From: Chalara sp. BL73
Taxonomy: Eukaryota > Ascomycota > Leotiomycetes > Helotiales
NCBI GenBank assembly: GCA_918026815.1
Contig: CAKJVC010000068.1
Span: forward strand, 1 to 64,000
Length of the DNA: 64,000 nt
Direction of reading: 5' to 3'
Shown here: in pieces, positions 22,336 through 33,900 of the stretch
Position numbering within the stretch: position 1 is the stretch's first letter
Layout: every line of letters begins with the position of its first letter
The notes under the pieces: model-generated
What the model saw: only the letters and a program-made list of their open reading frames with translations
Told to the model about the DNA's origin: nothing
The model's database searches: none
Made by a program: the position numbers and the translations under genes

Positions 22336-23412
22336 TCAACGACGGGCGCTAATAGTGGCGTTACTGGCAACTGGTGCACTGAGGCTGTTCTTGAAGAAGG
22401 TGGTAAGCCTTCCGAATGGGATGAGCTCTGTTCGGTCGTAGAGATCGACATGTCCAGCGCCCTCGACCCAGACCAACTCCTTGGGATAGCCAGAAAGGTA
22501 GTAAGCATCCTCGGCGAACTCGCGCGAGTGTGCCTCGGTACCTGCGACGAACATGACTGGACGCGGCGAGATAATATCCATTCCACTCAGCGGCCAGTAA
22601 TTGTTCATCCTGAAGACAGACGAGGTCGTTGGATAGGTGGTGAGTGTGGGCAACGAGCTTGCTGGCGTGAACTCGCCACGCGAAGTGCGGTAGAAGTCGA
22701 AGAATTCTCGATCGATCGCAGTGGAGTTTTCGGTGATTCTCTGGGGGGTACCACCGCCGTAAGTGGTCTCGCCACCATCGACCTCGACTTGTCGCTGCGC
22801 AGTTCCCATGGCAATCATCGCCTGTCGTTGCTGGAAGCCAATCGCATGTCGCATCCCGTCACGAGAAGCAGCGCCCATATCATACATGCTCGAAGTTGCG
22901 ACGGCCTTGATGCGAGTATCAATCTTTGCGGCACTGATGACCCATGAACCGCTGCCGCAAATTCCAAGAGCACCGATCCGCTCGCGGTCGACGAAGTTTT
23001 GCAGAGTCAGATAGTCCACTGCCGCACTGAACGACTCTGCATACATGTCTGGTAGCACTGCCTGTCGCGGCACACCGTCACTGGCACCCCAGTACGCAGG
23101 GTCGATAGAAATCGTTACGAAACCCTGCTCAGCCAACTTCGTAGCGTAAAGGTTCGCGCTCTGCTCCTTCACGGCGCCAAAAGGGGGCCCGACGACAATA
23201 GCCGACGCATTGCCACTGAGGTTGTTAGGAATGAAGAGATTTCCCGCAATAGTCATGTTGAACTGGTTGGGGAAGAAAATTGCCTGCATCGTGACGATAT
23301 TGCTAACGTAGAAGTTGTCGGCTCCGAAGGACATATTTTGTGCTGTGGCTGTCATGGCACTGACAATCATAGTGACGCCGAGCGCGGCGATGTTGCGTCC
23401 GACCATCTTCAC
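22336..23412 (-). CDS. Secreted alpha/beta hydrolase (YcjY/dienelactone-hydrolase-like)
   Basis: An intronless 358-residue frame. The N terminus has a hydrophobic stretch ending near AMTATAQ (residues about 8-25), consistent with a signal peptide. The rest is an alpha/beta hydrolase: the oxyanion region lies around VVGPPFGAVKEQ, GICGSGSW (about residue 155) is the nucleophile elbow with Ser in a GxSxG motif, and GAGHVDLYD (about 325) supplies the catalytic His. An Asp/Glu near MFVAGTEAHS is the likely acid region. Best matched by memory to the YcjY-type hydrolases, which occur in bacteria and fungi; the substrate is unknown, with ester or peptide-like bonds possible. Lack of introns and the family's distribution leave room for ancient transfer from bacteria, but this is untested. 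Confidence 0.85.
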   Translation of the reverse strand: MKMVGRNIAALGVTMIVSAMTATAQNMSFGADNFYVSNIVTMQAIFFPNQFNMTIAGNLFIPNNLSGNASAIVVGPPFGAVKEQSANLYATKLAEQGFVTISIDPAYWGASDGVPRQAVLPDMYAESFSAAVDYLTLQNFVDRERIGALGICGSGSWVISAAKIDTRIKAVATSSMYDMGAASRDGMRHAIGFQQRQAMIAMGTAQRQVEVDGGETTYGGGTPQRITENSTAIDREFFDFYRTSRGEFTPASSLPTLTTYPTTSSVFRMNNYWPLSGMDIISPRPVMFVAGTEAHSREFAEDAYYLSGYPKELVWVEGAGHVDLYDRTELIPFGRLTTFFKNSLSAPVASNATISARR

Positions 23413-24703
23413 GGTGTTGCTATAAGTGGCTCGTAATAGAATTCTGTATTGGGAAAGGAGTGAATGCTTAATGGAGGCAATGTTTCTCTGATGTGCGACA
23501 TGTTGCTGGTCTTATAGCTCATGCAGTGGCTAACAGGACTCAAGAGCATTTCTGTGATAATTGAAACCGAGACTATTCCTTGCTAAGTCATTGATAACAA
23601 AATTAACAGGACACCGTCGGCACCTAACGTCATGGGAGTGGCAGTGTAATGCTAGGAACCCCATGTACTAGCACTAACGGCCGGTATTTTTCTACTTGCA
23701 TTGTTGCAATGAGAGTGATCGATCTTAGCAAGTGATGTTATGGTAGCTGTCAACTCCCATGCGCCATGGCGGGAAAATTCGCCAGCGGGAAAAGGGGGCG
23801 GAGAGGCAAAGCAAGATGCAGGACTTACCAGATCGGGGAGAATACAAACAGCATACCCCACAATAAGCGATCTTAGCTTGACCGTATAAGCTCCAGCACT
23901 AAGAGAATGTGCCTATCGGTGGTTTTGAAGAGATCAAAAGAGGACTCCTCATGTTACAAATGGGATGAAAACTTCAAGCTGCCGGGAACAACCCATAGAT
24001 ACGGGAAAGAGGATAAGATCTGAATGAGCTAGGTGTGTTCATTGCGTCGCAGGCACCTCACCTGTCGACGTCTTCTCGATTGAAGACAATTATGGTTTGA
24101 GCGTAAACCTAGCGTGACAGACCTGGTAGAACTCCTGCCTTGACGGCAGGCATCGTTAACAAGGCGTGATTAAAATCCCGAAATCATTGCCATTGCAGTC
24201 TCCGAACAGAACTACTGGTCGGCCGAGCTGCTCTCCACCTCTGTCCACTATCTCGCCGACCTTCGTGGTGAAAACGGATTCCGCAGCTCAGTGGATCGAG
24301 ATCGATGCCACTCGTATTGGCATCAGTGCAAATTAATTCGCATCCTCGAAGACTCGAAAAATGCAAGGAATCCTAGATGCATTGCGCGGCCGCGCTCCAC
24401 ATCATGTTTTCCACAAGGAGTGAGGTAACTGAAAAAATGTCGCTTAGTGTCACATCGAAATAAATAACCTTGCTTCACGCCAAGACCGTAAGCAGGCTGC
24501 ATTAGTCATCTTGGCAAACTTGGCAAGATCCGAGCCGGGAAGTTGGCATGGGTTCGGATAACTTTATTATTACCATCCTTACCTCTGATCAATTTCCCAG
24601 AACAGCTAAGTGCTGCTCGCTTCAAAGGGTTGACTTGAGATACCCTTCCCCGTGACTACTTTGCCCCTCTTGTGTTCACTTATCTCCTCAGGCCTTCGGG
24701 CTG

Positions 24704-24727
24704 GGTAGGCAAAATAAAATGCCTACC
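24704..24727. other. Small perfect inverted repeat (hairpin)
   Basis: GGTAGGCA and TGCCTACC separated by 8 A/T bases. No adjacent gene end, so a terminator role is not implied; significance unknown. Confidence 0.5.
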
Positions 24728-25356
24728 TAATTAGAGATCAAGGGAGCTGATGACCCTTGCAAAGTGTGACATCTCCCCAGTGGATTTACAAAGTTTGGAT
24801 AATATTAGGCGATATAGGTTTCGCTTAGCTCCTCCTTTAAGGATGAGCCGCCTCCGCAGATGCACAACAGCGGTACCTTAGGAGAGTGATACACCTACCC
24901 CCCCTTGGAGCTATTTTGTAATAGGTAGGTGGTGTAGAGAGTAATCAAGGTACAAAGTTGTAGTAAGGGATTGGCTGTAAATTTTCGTAACCGTAGCTGC
25001 TCCAAGTCTCAGGCCTACACCCGGTATAACGTTGCTTGGTTCGGTTTTTTAAAGTCCGAAAGTCTAAAATGGGTAAACCCCGTTAAGTCCCTTAATCCCA
25101 AGCAGAAATCAGGCTACGAAGTCAGTAACGACAAGTAGTGGGCAGGCTGCAGTCATTTTTGGACATAAGGAAACTCTGGTAATCATGCTGTCCATGGCTT
25201 AATCTGCGTCTTTATCTCCGAAATAATATTCTCCAAAGCCATTGCAGTCTTTGTTGATTTGAAATCGACAGCATATAGGCGGTGGAACATAGATTTGTAA
25301 TATTTTCGGCGTTTAAGAGTCAAGTTGACAACAGGGGTACTTGGCCTTCGAGAAGA

Positions 25357-25364
25357 TATAAATA
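25357..25364 (+). promoter_or_regulatory. Putative TATA box of the SDR gene
   Basis: TATAAATA lies 139 bp before the ATG at 25,503, followed by a pyrimidine-rich leader typical of fungal promoters. Position and sequence fit a TATA element; there is no direct evidence of use. Confidence 0.4.
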
Positions 25365-25502
25365 ATACTTGAAGAAAGAATGTGAAAGCCAGCTCACTAT
25401 CATCCTCCTGTCCTTCAATTCACTCATCGCAGCCCATCCATCCCACAGAAAGATCTTTATCACCCTTCCAGACACTTCGTATTCAACGCCCCAACTTCCA
25501 AG

Positions 25503-26291
25503 ATGACAGCCAATATCGACACCATTTTAGTTCTTGGCGCTACGTCTGGTATAGGCGCCGCCTTTGCTCGCTATTTCCACTCTAGAGGGAAGAAAGTCAT
25601 CGCCGCGGGTCGCCGTCTCGAGCGTCTTCGAACTCTTGCCACCGAGCTTCCAGGCCTAGATATCTACGAGTTTGACATCGAGAACATCTCATCCATTGAG
25701 TCCAAGTTCGCCGAACTCTTCACTACCTACCCTACACTCGACTGTGTCGTCGTCATGGCTGGGAAGATGGAAACTTTGAAATTTGCGGATGCTTCTACGT
25801 CAACTGCGGCGTCGATCGTGTCAGAAATTACGACTAATTTTACCGCTCCGCTAGTCATTGCCAGGACTGTCATTCCACACCTATTGTCCCTCAAGCGTCC
25901 TACGACCTTCATCACAGTTTCTTCTGCACTAGCGTACATCCCGCTCCGCGAATACCCTGTCTACAACGGCACCAAATCAGGTCTTCACCAGTTCACCGTG
26001 ACTTTGCGAACACAATTGGCTGGGACAAACGTCAAAGTTCTTGAGCTCGTTCCACCATATGTGGACACGGAGCTTGATCTCAAGATCAGGGAAGAGACGA
26101 TTAAATCGCAAGGTGGAAGGACAAGCGCGAACACGCCAATGCCAGTTGATGAGTACATGAAGACCGCGATTGCTTCTCTGGAGAGTAGGGAGGATTTGAA
26201 GGAGATATCAACTGGGTTTTCTGCTATGGGAGTTCAAGCGTGGAGGGGCGCTTTCCAGCCTATTTTGTCCCAGTTTGGGATCGCCGGGTGA
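25503..26291 (+). CDS. Short-chain dehydrogenase/reductase
   Basis: An intact, intronless 262-residue classical SDR: a Rossmann-fold NAD(P)-dependent oxidoreductase. The cofactor motif GATSGIG is at about residues 12-18, with AAGRR (about 34-38) suggesting NADP preference through its Arg pair. VMAGK corresponds to the NNAG region. The catalytic Ser is in SSALAY (about 139-144) and the YxxxK is YNGTK (about 152-156). The C terminus includes a segment typical of the DltE-like subgroup. The substrate is unknown. The sequence context CCAAGATG supports the start. No partner gene of an evident pathway is adjacent. Confidence 0.92.
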   Translation: MTANIDTILVLGATSGIGAAFARYFHSRGKKVIAAGRRLERLRTLATELPGLDIYEFDIENISSIESKFAELFTTYPTLDCVVVMAGKMETLKFADASTSTAASIVSEITTNFTAPLVIARTVIPHLLSLKRPTTFITVSSALAYIPLREYPVYNGTKSGLHQFTVTLRTQLAGTNVKVLELVPPYVDTELDLKIREETIKSQGGRTSANTPMPVDEYMKTAIASLESREDLKEISTGFSAMGVQAWRGAFQPILSQFGIAG

Positions 26292-26842
26292 AAGGTCAGA
26301 TTTTAGCTGAGTTCAGGAGACACTATGAGAATCTTAATGTATGGCCGTCAAATGGCCGTCAATTAGCAGTAGCACTTCGGTAGCCTCACATCGTCACGTA
26401 GCACACTGCGTCTTTAATCTGCGTTCATGCTCCCGACTCTTCCCACCCCGTGTGATCGCATCCCAATGATTGATTGTTCCATCTTATCATTCCACCGTTA
26501 ACTCACGTTGGCCTCTGCTTTTTCTCCATTCTGCATGCATCACGATGTTACGCTTAAGGTAAAATGATGTGGCTGAAGCAAGTGGACGATTGCCAAGGAA
26601 CCGGGGAAAAGAGCTAGAGTTCACGGACGCCTGGATATTGGCGCATCTCAGTCCTTCACGGGCAGTCTTGGTATTTTCCCGCTACTAATATCATGGCACG
26701 GCTTAAATCCGATGTCGTCTTACCCATGGCTTTAACCCCTAGCGCTGCCTGCCCTCTTAAGACCACGACAGCGCGCCTCTTTGATACGCGGCTTAACCTT
26801 CTTCGCACAATAGACTCACGAAGTCACTAGAACACTTTTGCA
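26292..26842. other. Intergenic region, promoter of the hydrolase gene
   Basis: About 550 bp between two plus-strand genes with no sustained frame. ATGGCCGTCAA is tandemly repeated at about 26,340-26,361. Otherwise nothing was recognised. Confidence 0.5.
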
Positions 26843-27869
26843 ATGTCACTACCCACAAAAATTGTTCGCGTCCCTCATTTGGGTGGCATTGACGTTGGAT
26901 ACCAGATGCCACAACCTTACGACAAGTCTAAACCGACTCTCATTCTCATCCATGGCTTTGCCATGTTTTCGGAAGTTTATGCGATGCACTACAACAGTAA
27001 ATACCTAGAAGACAAGATGAATCTGCTCGGTATAGATGTCCTTGGGCACGGAGAGACAAAAACCAAGAATGACACCTTCACCTATTGGGATACCGCTATC
27101 ATCAACATTCAGGTCATGGATGCCCTGAGTATCACGAAAGCGTTCGTTCTAGGCACTAGCCAAGGCGGCTGGATCACTGTTCGTATGGCTTTGGTAGGGC
27201 CAGAAAGGGTAGGCAACATTTCAAATTCCATCTTCTATAGCTCAAATAAATTTAAGTGCTAATTTTGTGGGTAGATCGAAGGAATCATTCCCATTGGTAC
27301 CCTACTGGATTATGAGTCTGAGGCTGCACATGGTCTTGGCTGTTGGGATGGGACCGCAGGTTGTAACGAACTGATTGACGCCTGGAGTAGCTCAGTTCCG
27401 ACACCAGACTTTGAGTTAGATGATAAGTTTTGCGACTTTTGTATAGATATTGACTTTGGAAAAAATTGCGATGACGAGACAAGTACTTTCTGGAGGAAGG
27501 CAATGAAGGACAACTATCGAGGTGATGAAGGGAGAAGGGCTCTGAGGATGGCTGTAATCAACATGAGGGATCGGGACGGGCTCCACGGCAGGCTTGAGTA
27601 CGTCAGGTGTCCGGTGCTTTGGTTACATGTAAGCAGGAACCCAAATTGTATATTGCATTATATCATTTGCTTGCTAATACGGAGATCAGGGCACCATGGA
27701 TGCACTGATCCCAGTGGCAAGTGCGGAGAAAGAAATCAAATTGTTCAAGAACTCGCCAGACGCTCGTCTACGTATTATCGAGGGTGGTCAACATGTCTTA
27801 AGTTATTCGCATCGGCAAGAGGTTGAGCAAAATGTGGCAGAGTTCCTAGGAAAATATCATAACAATTAG
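26843..27869 (+). CDS. Alpha/beta hydrolase, three exons
   Basis: Exons 26,843-27,208, 27,275-27,628 and 27,690-27,869 are joined over introns of 66 and 61 bp (GTAGGC...GGGTAG and GTAAGC...ATCAG), giving 299 residues in one frame. It is an AB_hydrolase-1 fold enzyme: HGF at the oxyanion turn (LILIHGFAMFSEVY, about residue 36), GTSQGGW as nucleophile elbow (Ser about 108), GTMDALIPV carrying the acid Asp, and GGQHVLSYSH carrying the catalytic His. No signal peptide, so it is probably cytosolic. The substrate is unknown; relatives hydrolyse small esters or lactones. A decayed partial copy lies at 18,942-19,165. The residue spacing is normal and no damage is seen. Confidence 0.9.
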
Positions 27870-27983
27870 ATGATTACGTTTGTCCTTTGAAATAACGGAT
27901 TCATATCCAGTGCTATCCATGTCTAGATGATGTGCAACGATGTCTGTCATAACTGCTCTTGATACAGGCTAAAGGTCTGCCAC

Positions 27984-30900
27984 TCAAAATCTCTCCCTTG
28001 GGACCAACTCACCATTGAGAATCATCCCCAAATGCGACATCGCGAAACTCTGGCCCTTCCTTCTCATTGCCAAAATCCTCCGCAGGAACTCCACTGGACT
28101 CTTCATAAACGGGCTTCCCCTTAACAGATCATCATTAGACAAGTCCCTGCTCGAGGGTCTCACAAACCCATCAGCTCCAACCTCCATATTCCCCTCGGGA
28201 GCCTTAGATAAAAGGCCCAGGAAACCACAAAGCGTGATGTAGTCCTCGTAGTCCTTCATACAGAGCTGGCCAGCAAAGATGTTGAGGTGACGAACAACAG
28301 AAGGAACCGGCCAAGAACTAGACATGGGTGGAATCGCGCAGAAGGAGAGATCCTCGAGCTTGCGTGTCGACATGTTTAGACGCGGTGCGTAAACATGCAA
28401 GGCTACACGTTTGTGCTTTCGTATCAGGGGTATAAGTTCTTGCACCTCAAACGGACTCAGTACAACCAAACTGATCCCACCTCCCTCTTTACAGCTGAGG
28501 ACCCAATTGACCGGCCGCAAGTAAGCGTCGAGGAATTGTTTCGAAACGCCGTGCACCGTTTGCGCAAAGTCAGTCGTAACAAGTAAGTCTTTCGGCCATG
28601 ACTTCTCGTAGTAGATCTCTGCAGTGGTGTCTCGTAACGTCTCAAAAGCCGGGCGGAAAGCGTTGGACGACCTTTTTAAGACTCCGTGAGTGGCTAAGAA
28701 TTGGACATCCACATGGATGGCATGCTTCCGAGACATTGCCGCAGAGGGGCGATCAACTTGCTTTTCGCGCTCGTTTTCGGGGGATAGCTCGCGCTCCTGT
28801 TCTTCGTACAAATTTGCCATGTCGAAGGCGGAAATGCCAAGTTCCTCGCATTTTGCTCTGATCTCCGCAACTTGCTGTTCACGTCCTCGAAGCAAATCCT
28901 TTTCCGTACTGCCTGGCAAGAACTGCCCTTCCAGCTGTGACGTGCCATTTCCGTATCTTTCTTGAAGACTTTGCGCTTCCTTTTCAGGCAGGTATTTGAC
29001 TAACTGGTCGGACACCTCGCCGTTTGGGTTGATTAGAGGTTGTGAGCAAATCACGTGGCGACGCTGGTATCTCAACCCCTGCGTGGCCCATAAAGGGATG
29101 CTTTTTCGAGAGTCGGTACAGGTATTGGAAATACTCCACTCAAGCACATCGGATACCCCAATTAGTTGACCACCGACTTTACCGCTGTGGGCAAGAATGT
29201 TACTTTGAATTTCAGCCGAACAGCACAATGCTACAGATTGTCCTACTCCCAGTTTTCGCATGCGCATACAAGCTGTTATCAAAATCAGCGCGTTGCAAAC
29301 GATTGTGCTATCTCACTTACCTTGCACAAGCCTATCCTTCGTAAGATCTGGACCTAAAGTTACAATAGCTCGATAATTGGTCGGCATCTTGAGATCCGTT
29401 CCTCTCGTATGAGCTTCGTCGAGATAGACTAAGCATAAGTCCATCTGCTCCTGAAACGCCGAAAGGTCCAGGAGCTCTTGCGATCCATCCCGGCTCAAGA
29501 CGCATATGTCATTGCGCGAATCAAAGAATATTACTGCTTGTGCTTCGGAATTCTGTACGCTCGAGAGCCATTTCCACGCCATCTCCTGATTCTGGAGGTC
29601 TAGCACCTGAGCCCCGACATCCAGTATAACTCGAGCGGGAGGGTCTAGCATTGAAGCCATCTTAATCAATGCGGTCGCATCAAAGGTACCGGTAGTGGAA
29701 GCCTGCGACATGTCTGCAACGACATTTTCAGGCCTGAGCAGGCGACTTAGCACGCCAGCATTTGTTGAGAGCTGTTGCGGAAGATCACACTGGCTAATAG
29801 ATAATGGCAGATGGTATCGACTATCGTTTGTCCCGCTGAAACCGGTTGTGGGATGGCGCTTCTCTCGAGCAATGTCCCAACCAGAGGACGAAAGTTTTTG
29901 TGGAAACTCCTTCATTTCAGCAGGAAAGACAATATTTGACATGTAGAAGTTGATAATCCTCCTCACGAAGCGCAGCGGTGGATATATCTCAAGGCGGAAT
30001 TGTTGTAAGTTGTCCAGATTGACGCCTGTTAACTGTCTGAAGGCCGGATGAAGCTGTGGAATATTCTGCACCCAATGTGCGTATTCTTCAGGGGCATGGT
30101 CAGATTGCAGTAGAGCTTCGAAGCTTGCAAGCATCTGCTCAACCGAAAGACCTCCGTAATAGTATGACAGGCAGGTTAGAACAATAGTCGTGTCCGGATG
30201 GCTGAACTCGGTTCGTGGTGCTGGGGTATCCTTTGCGTAATACGGAACCGCAAGCTTCGTCCGCGAGAAATGAAGACCAAAATGAACGCGCCACCTTTTC
30301 TGCTCCAAGCAAAACCTGAGCACCCCCTTCCCAAACAGGCCTTTCAAAAGCAAAAGTGCCTTCTCGACAGATTGTAAGCCCAAAGCAAAGCCGTGTGATA
30401 ATTCCGTGGCAACTGGGCTCCAGCTCGGATCTACCAGAAACCGGAACAACGCTTTTCGGGTACTTTGAGGAAGCCTCCACACAGGCACGCCAGGTATGCC
30501 ATTCTCGCACACTTGCTGAGCAACTGCGTTTAGCAAGGCATCTCCTGCCTTTGCTTGGATAATTCGCACCCTAGGAAAGGCACCAGCCTGCGTGGCAATA
30601 AGCTCCAAGCCACCTGGAAACAAACGTAGAACTCGATGTGCACATTTTCCCAGGACTTCCAGAACCCCTTGGATAATTTCCCATCGGTCAGGACTAAATT
30701 CCGTTGCGTCCTGCATGCCCATAGTATATATGAGCTCGTACTTCACGCTCAGAATCTCGTCGCTCTCGTCGATGATATCCCGTGAATTGGCCTCGAGCCA
30801 CTTCTGTGTTCGGATTAAACTATTGCCAACTTCGAGGTTATCGGAGAGAAGTTTTTCAACCCCCATAAGTTCAAATGACAAGATATGCTCGGGCTGCATA

Positions 30901-33900
30901 AGCAGTATTCCTCCCGTTTGCATGCACTCTTCCAGCATCTTGTGAATCCGGATGGTTTGAGATTTATCCAACTTCAAAGATCTTATGATAGGCATATAGA
31001 TGACGCGACGATTCAGTAGGCCACCTAGTTTCTGCCGCAATAAATTGAACATCTGCATCGCCAGCTGCTTGAGAACGATAACCCTGACGACTTTAGTTCT
31101 GTCCGCGAGTGTCACTGCGGATATAGGAACGATAACAGATGATTTGCCGAGCCCCATACTTAGCTGTAACAGTGAATTCGAGCCCGATGATGGCGAAATC
31201 ATCTCTCGTGCAATCTGAGACTGTTCTTGGCGGATTAATATATTGCTTTCGATTTCCACAAGCAGCCAGTCGGGGTGATCGACCGGGTTCCAGTTTTGGT
31301 GGCCAGGATTCTGCAATTCACCAAGCAGCTCAGCTGGATTCCTAGCCGCTGTAAGAAGACGTTCAGCCCGCTGAAGTACCGTAATAGATATTCCATACTG
31401 TATGAACAGTTTCCGCCATCCCAATGGAAGATTGCTGATCTTGTCACTGGACAGATTAGAGAGTATTGAAAGTTTCGATAGCCGTGGCAGCATGTGCGAT
31501 CGTATTGAAGCCTGCCACTTACCCGTCTCCAGATGCATGCAAATATTCTTGTACAGATCATTTTCTTGACATCGGGCTTGCTCAAGGTGCCTTTCTAAGA
31601 AAGGGACAAGAAGATCGGGTACTGCTAACTTGGCTGAAACTTCTCCGCGTAGGGCTTCGTAGCTCCTTAGCAGGTCAGCGGCGTATCGCTCGTCGTGTCT
31701 AGAAGAGCATCGAGAAGCGACACGGTCCAGTAGATCTCTGAGATGGCCATGATCTGCAGCCCTTTCTTTCCTGTGAACAACCCAGGTATGAAACCCATCT
31801 TCGCCATCGAGGGCGTAGTCTGGAGCGGCATTCTCCACCAAGTCAAGGAAACGAATGTGTGTTCGCCTCGGAACATAATAGCTAGTAGGCGGTGAAAAGG
31901 TGAAGAGCTCGGGAGAACGTTGCTGAGATTGAAGCCGATTTAGAACGGCTTGAATTTTCTCAACCTGTTGCTGAAACTGAGCGTTCCGGTGCCAGCTCTC
32001 GAACCATGGTCGTAGGGCATCAGTTGCTTCGTACACCATGATGTGACTGCTCTGTTCAATGACTGAAAGTCTCGCAAAATCCCGTGGTAGTGATTTCAAC
32101 ATGAGTTTTTCCACGAAATCACCTACATGCTGCGCTTTTGCAAAGTGATACTCATCTTCCCGGCGGCGCTCTACTATACGCCTAGTCTCTCCTGGCATCT
32201 TGAGCAGCTTCGACTCCGGGCAGTCGTCAAAGGGCCGGACATATGCTTCTACAACGGTTGCCAGCCTCTGTCGCAGTGGAAAATAGCCATCAGACAACTT
32301 GAATATTGGATAATCCGGTAACTGCAACGCGCGAAGTTCAGGCACAGTCGCGAACGCTAGGAGGGTCTGGACTAGCTCTTGCTTTGCATGCTTCGAGTAT
32401 GCCAAAGTTGACAGTAGCATCATGACCTTGTACTTGTCTTGCTCTCTGGAAGTGTTCGAAAGTTGTTGGTGGAGAGCGTATAAGCTCGTGGGGAGAAATT
32501 TATTTGGTGCATCGAGCCATCGTATGTCAAAGCCAAGTGTGTTCTGGTCCGCACTTCCAGAAGCTTGGATAGGCTCACCCCAGGATTCAATCTCTAGAAG
32601 GAATTGTGGATGTACCGCGAGATTTTGAGACCAGCTGTCGACAAGGCGAGCGGTATGGCAAGCATGGAGCTCTCGATAACTGCCAGTAGCCTGATCTCGG
32701 GAGATATAGACAACATCGTGCTCTGTAGTGTGGGACTCTGCTCCAAATCCATGCACTTGAAATGTCGAATCTCGAATAGAGGCCCTGTCAAGTAGGTGCT
32801 GCGTACTGCAACTTTCCAAGTCTGGCATCTGTACAAGTGTGTCCTGAAATATCTGACATAATCTAGCTTGATCGAAGATCGATCTCACTAGCTTCTGGAA
32901 CCTTCCATGCTGGGAGGAAGGAGAAATCTCTAACCAGTCGACCTGTTGACTTTCGCGCGAGTCGTCAGGATAAAATCGACGCCGAGGAGTGAGTTGGGCC
33001 AGCAATTCAAGAAGTTTCACTTCAGCAGTTTCAAGCTCAACAAAAGACTGGGTGGCAGCGGCAGCAAGACAGCTGAGGGCTTCTTCTGTTCCTGTCCTCC
33101 CTGTCAACTGGTCTACCAGGCAATGTGACGTAGTTGCACTATCATGGTATCAGTATTGATTTAATCTCCGTTTGGGGAGCGAAGAAGAATATGCTAATCG
33201 CAGTGAGACAGCTGCAAAACAGACACCAGAAACTGTACGCAATGTTCGGATTCGAGACATCGACATTCCTACACCATGCAGAGGACGATGGAAAACAAAC
33301 TCACTGCAGATATATCCGGAAGAGTCTACTTTGAAGACTACTGTTATCGATGAGTCGTCCAAGTTGATTGTCAACTGTGTATGAATGATATTGGACATGA
33401 GCCGCAGAATCAGTATTTATCATGACCCGAACGTGGTGACCCTCCAGCTCGAAAGACACCTCGCCCTGCGGCACAATGACGATTCGAGATGCGCCACTAA
33501 TGCTGCGGAGAACAAGCTTATTTACAAGTCCTGACAGTGTGCCGATGCATTGCACTTTATCCACTGTCATTCCTCGGAACTGCTTTGACTCAAGTATTAT
33601 CCCTTTTGATTTCATGAGAAAGTCAAGCTTGTATCTTGGCAAGTGTATGTTGAGCTTACGCTCTGTGTTGTCGTACAGGACATGGAGGTGTATCGGACGC
33701 TCCAGGGGGCTGAGAATGCGTGAGATATCTTGGAAGGTTTGACTTCGAACATCTACCAGTGATTTTCCGTCACGGTGCAGCCTGTAATCTTTGCCATTAT
33801 CTACTTGCATCAGCCAGTCACCTCGAGCTGGCTCCCACATACGAGTCAGGGGGCGCCACTCGACTGATCCTGTGGACATGTGCAGCCAGTGCGCATAGTC

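Larger units (their letters stand above)
23413..25502. other. Long intergenic region, no gene identified
   Basis: About 2.1 kb between the divergent hydrolase and SDR genes, presumably holding both promoters. The frames at 23,652-23,861 and 24,184-24,366 show no family features. A perfect 8-bp-stem hairpin (GGTAGGCA, 8-base loop, TGCCTACC) lies at 24,704-24,727. C- and T-rich stretches occur just before the SDR start. Confidence 0.5.

Noticed and set aside
22450..22947. 165-residue plus-strand frame
   Set aside because: Lies entirely antisense to the alpha/beta hydrolase and has no motif; a by-product of GC-rich codon usage.
24830..24950. Imperfect inverted repeat with GTACCTT and CACCTACC words as a MITE
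   Set aside because: Matches are patchy, with no clear ends and no target duplication.
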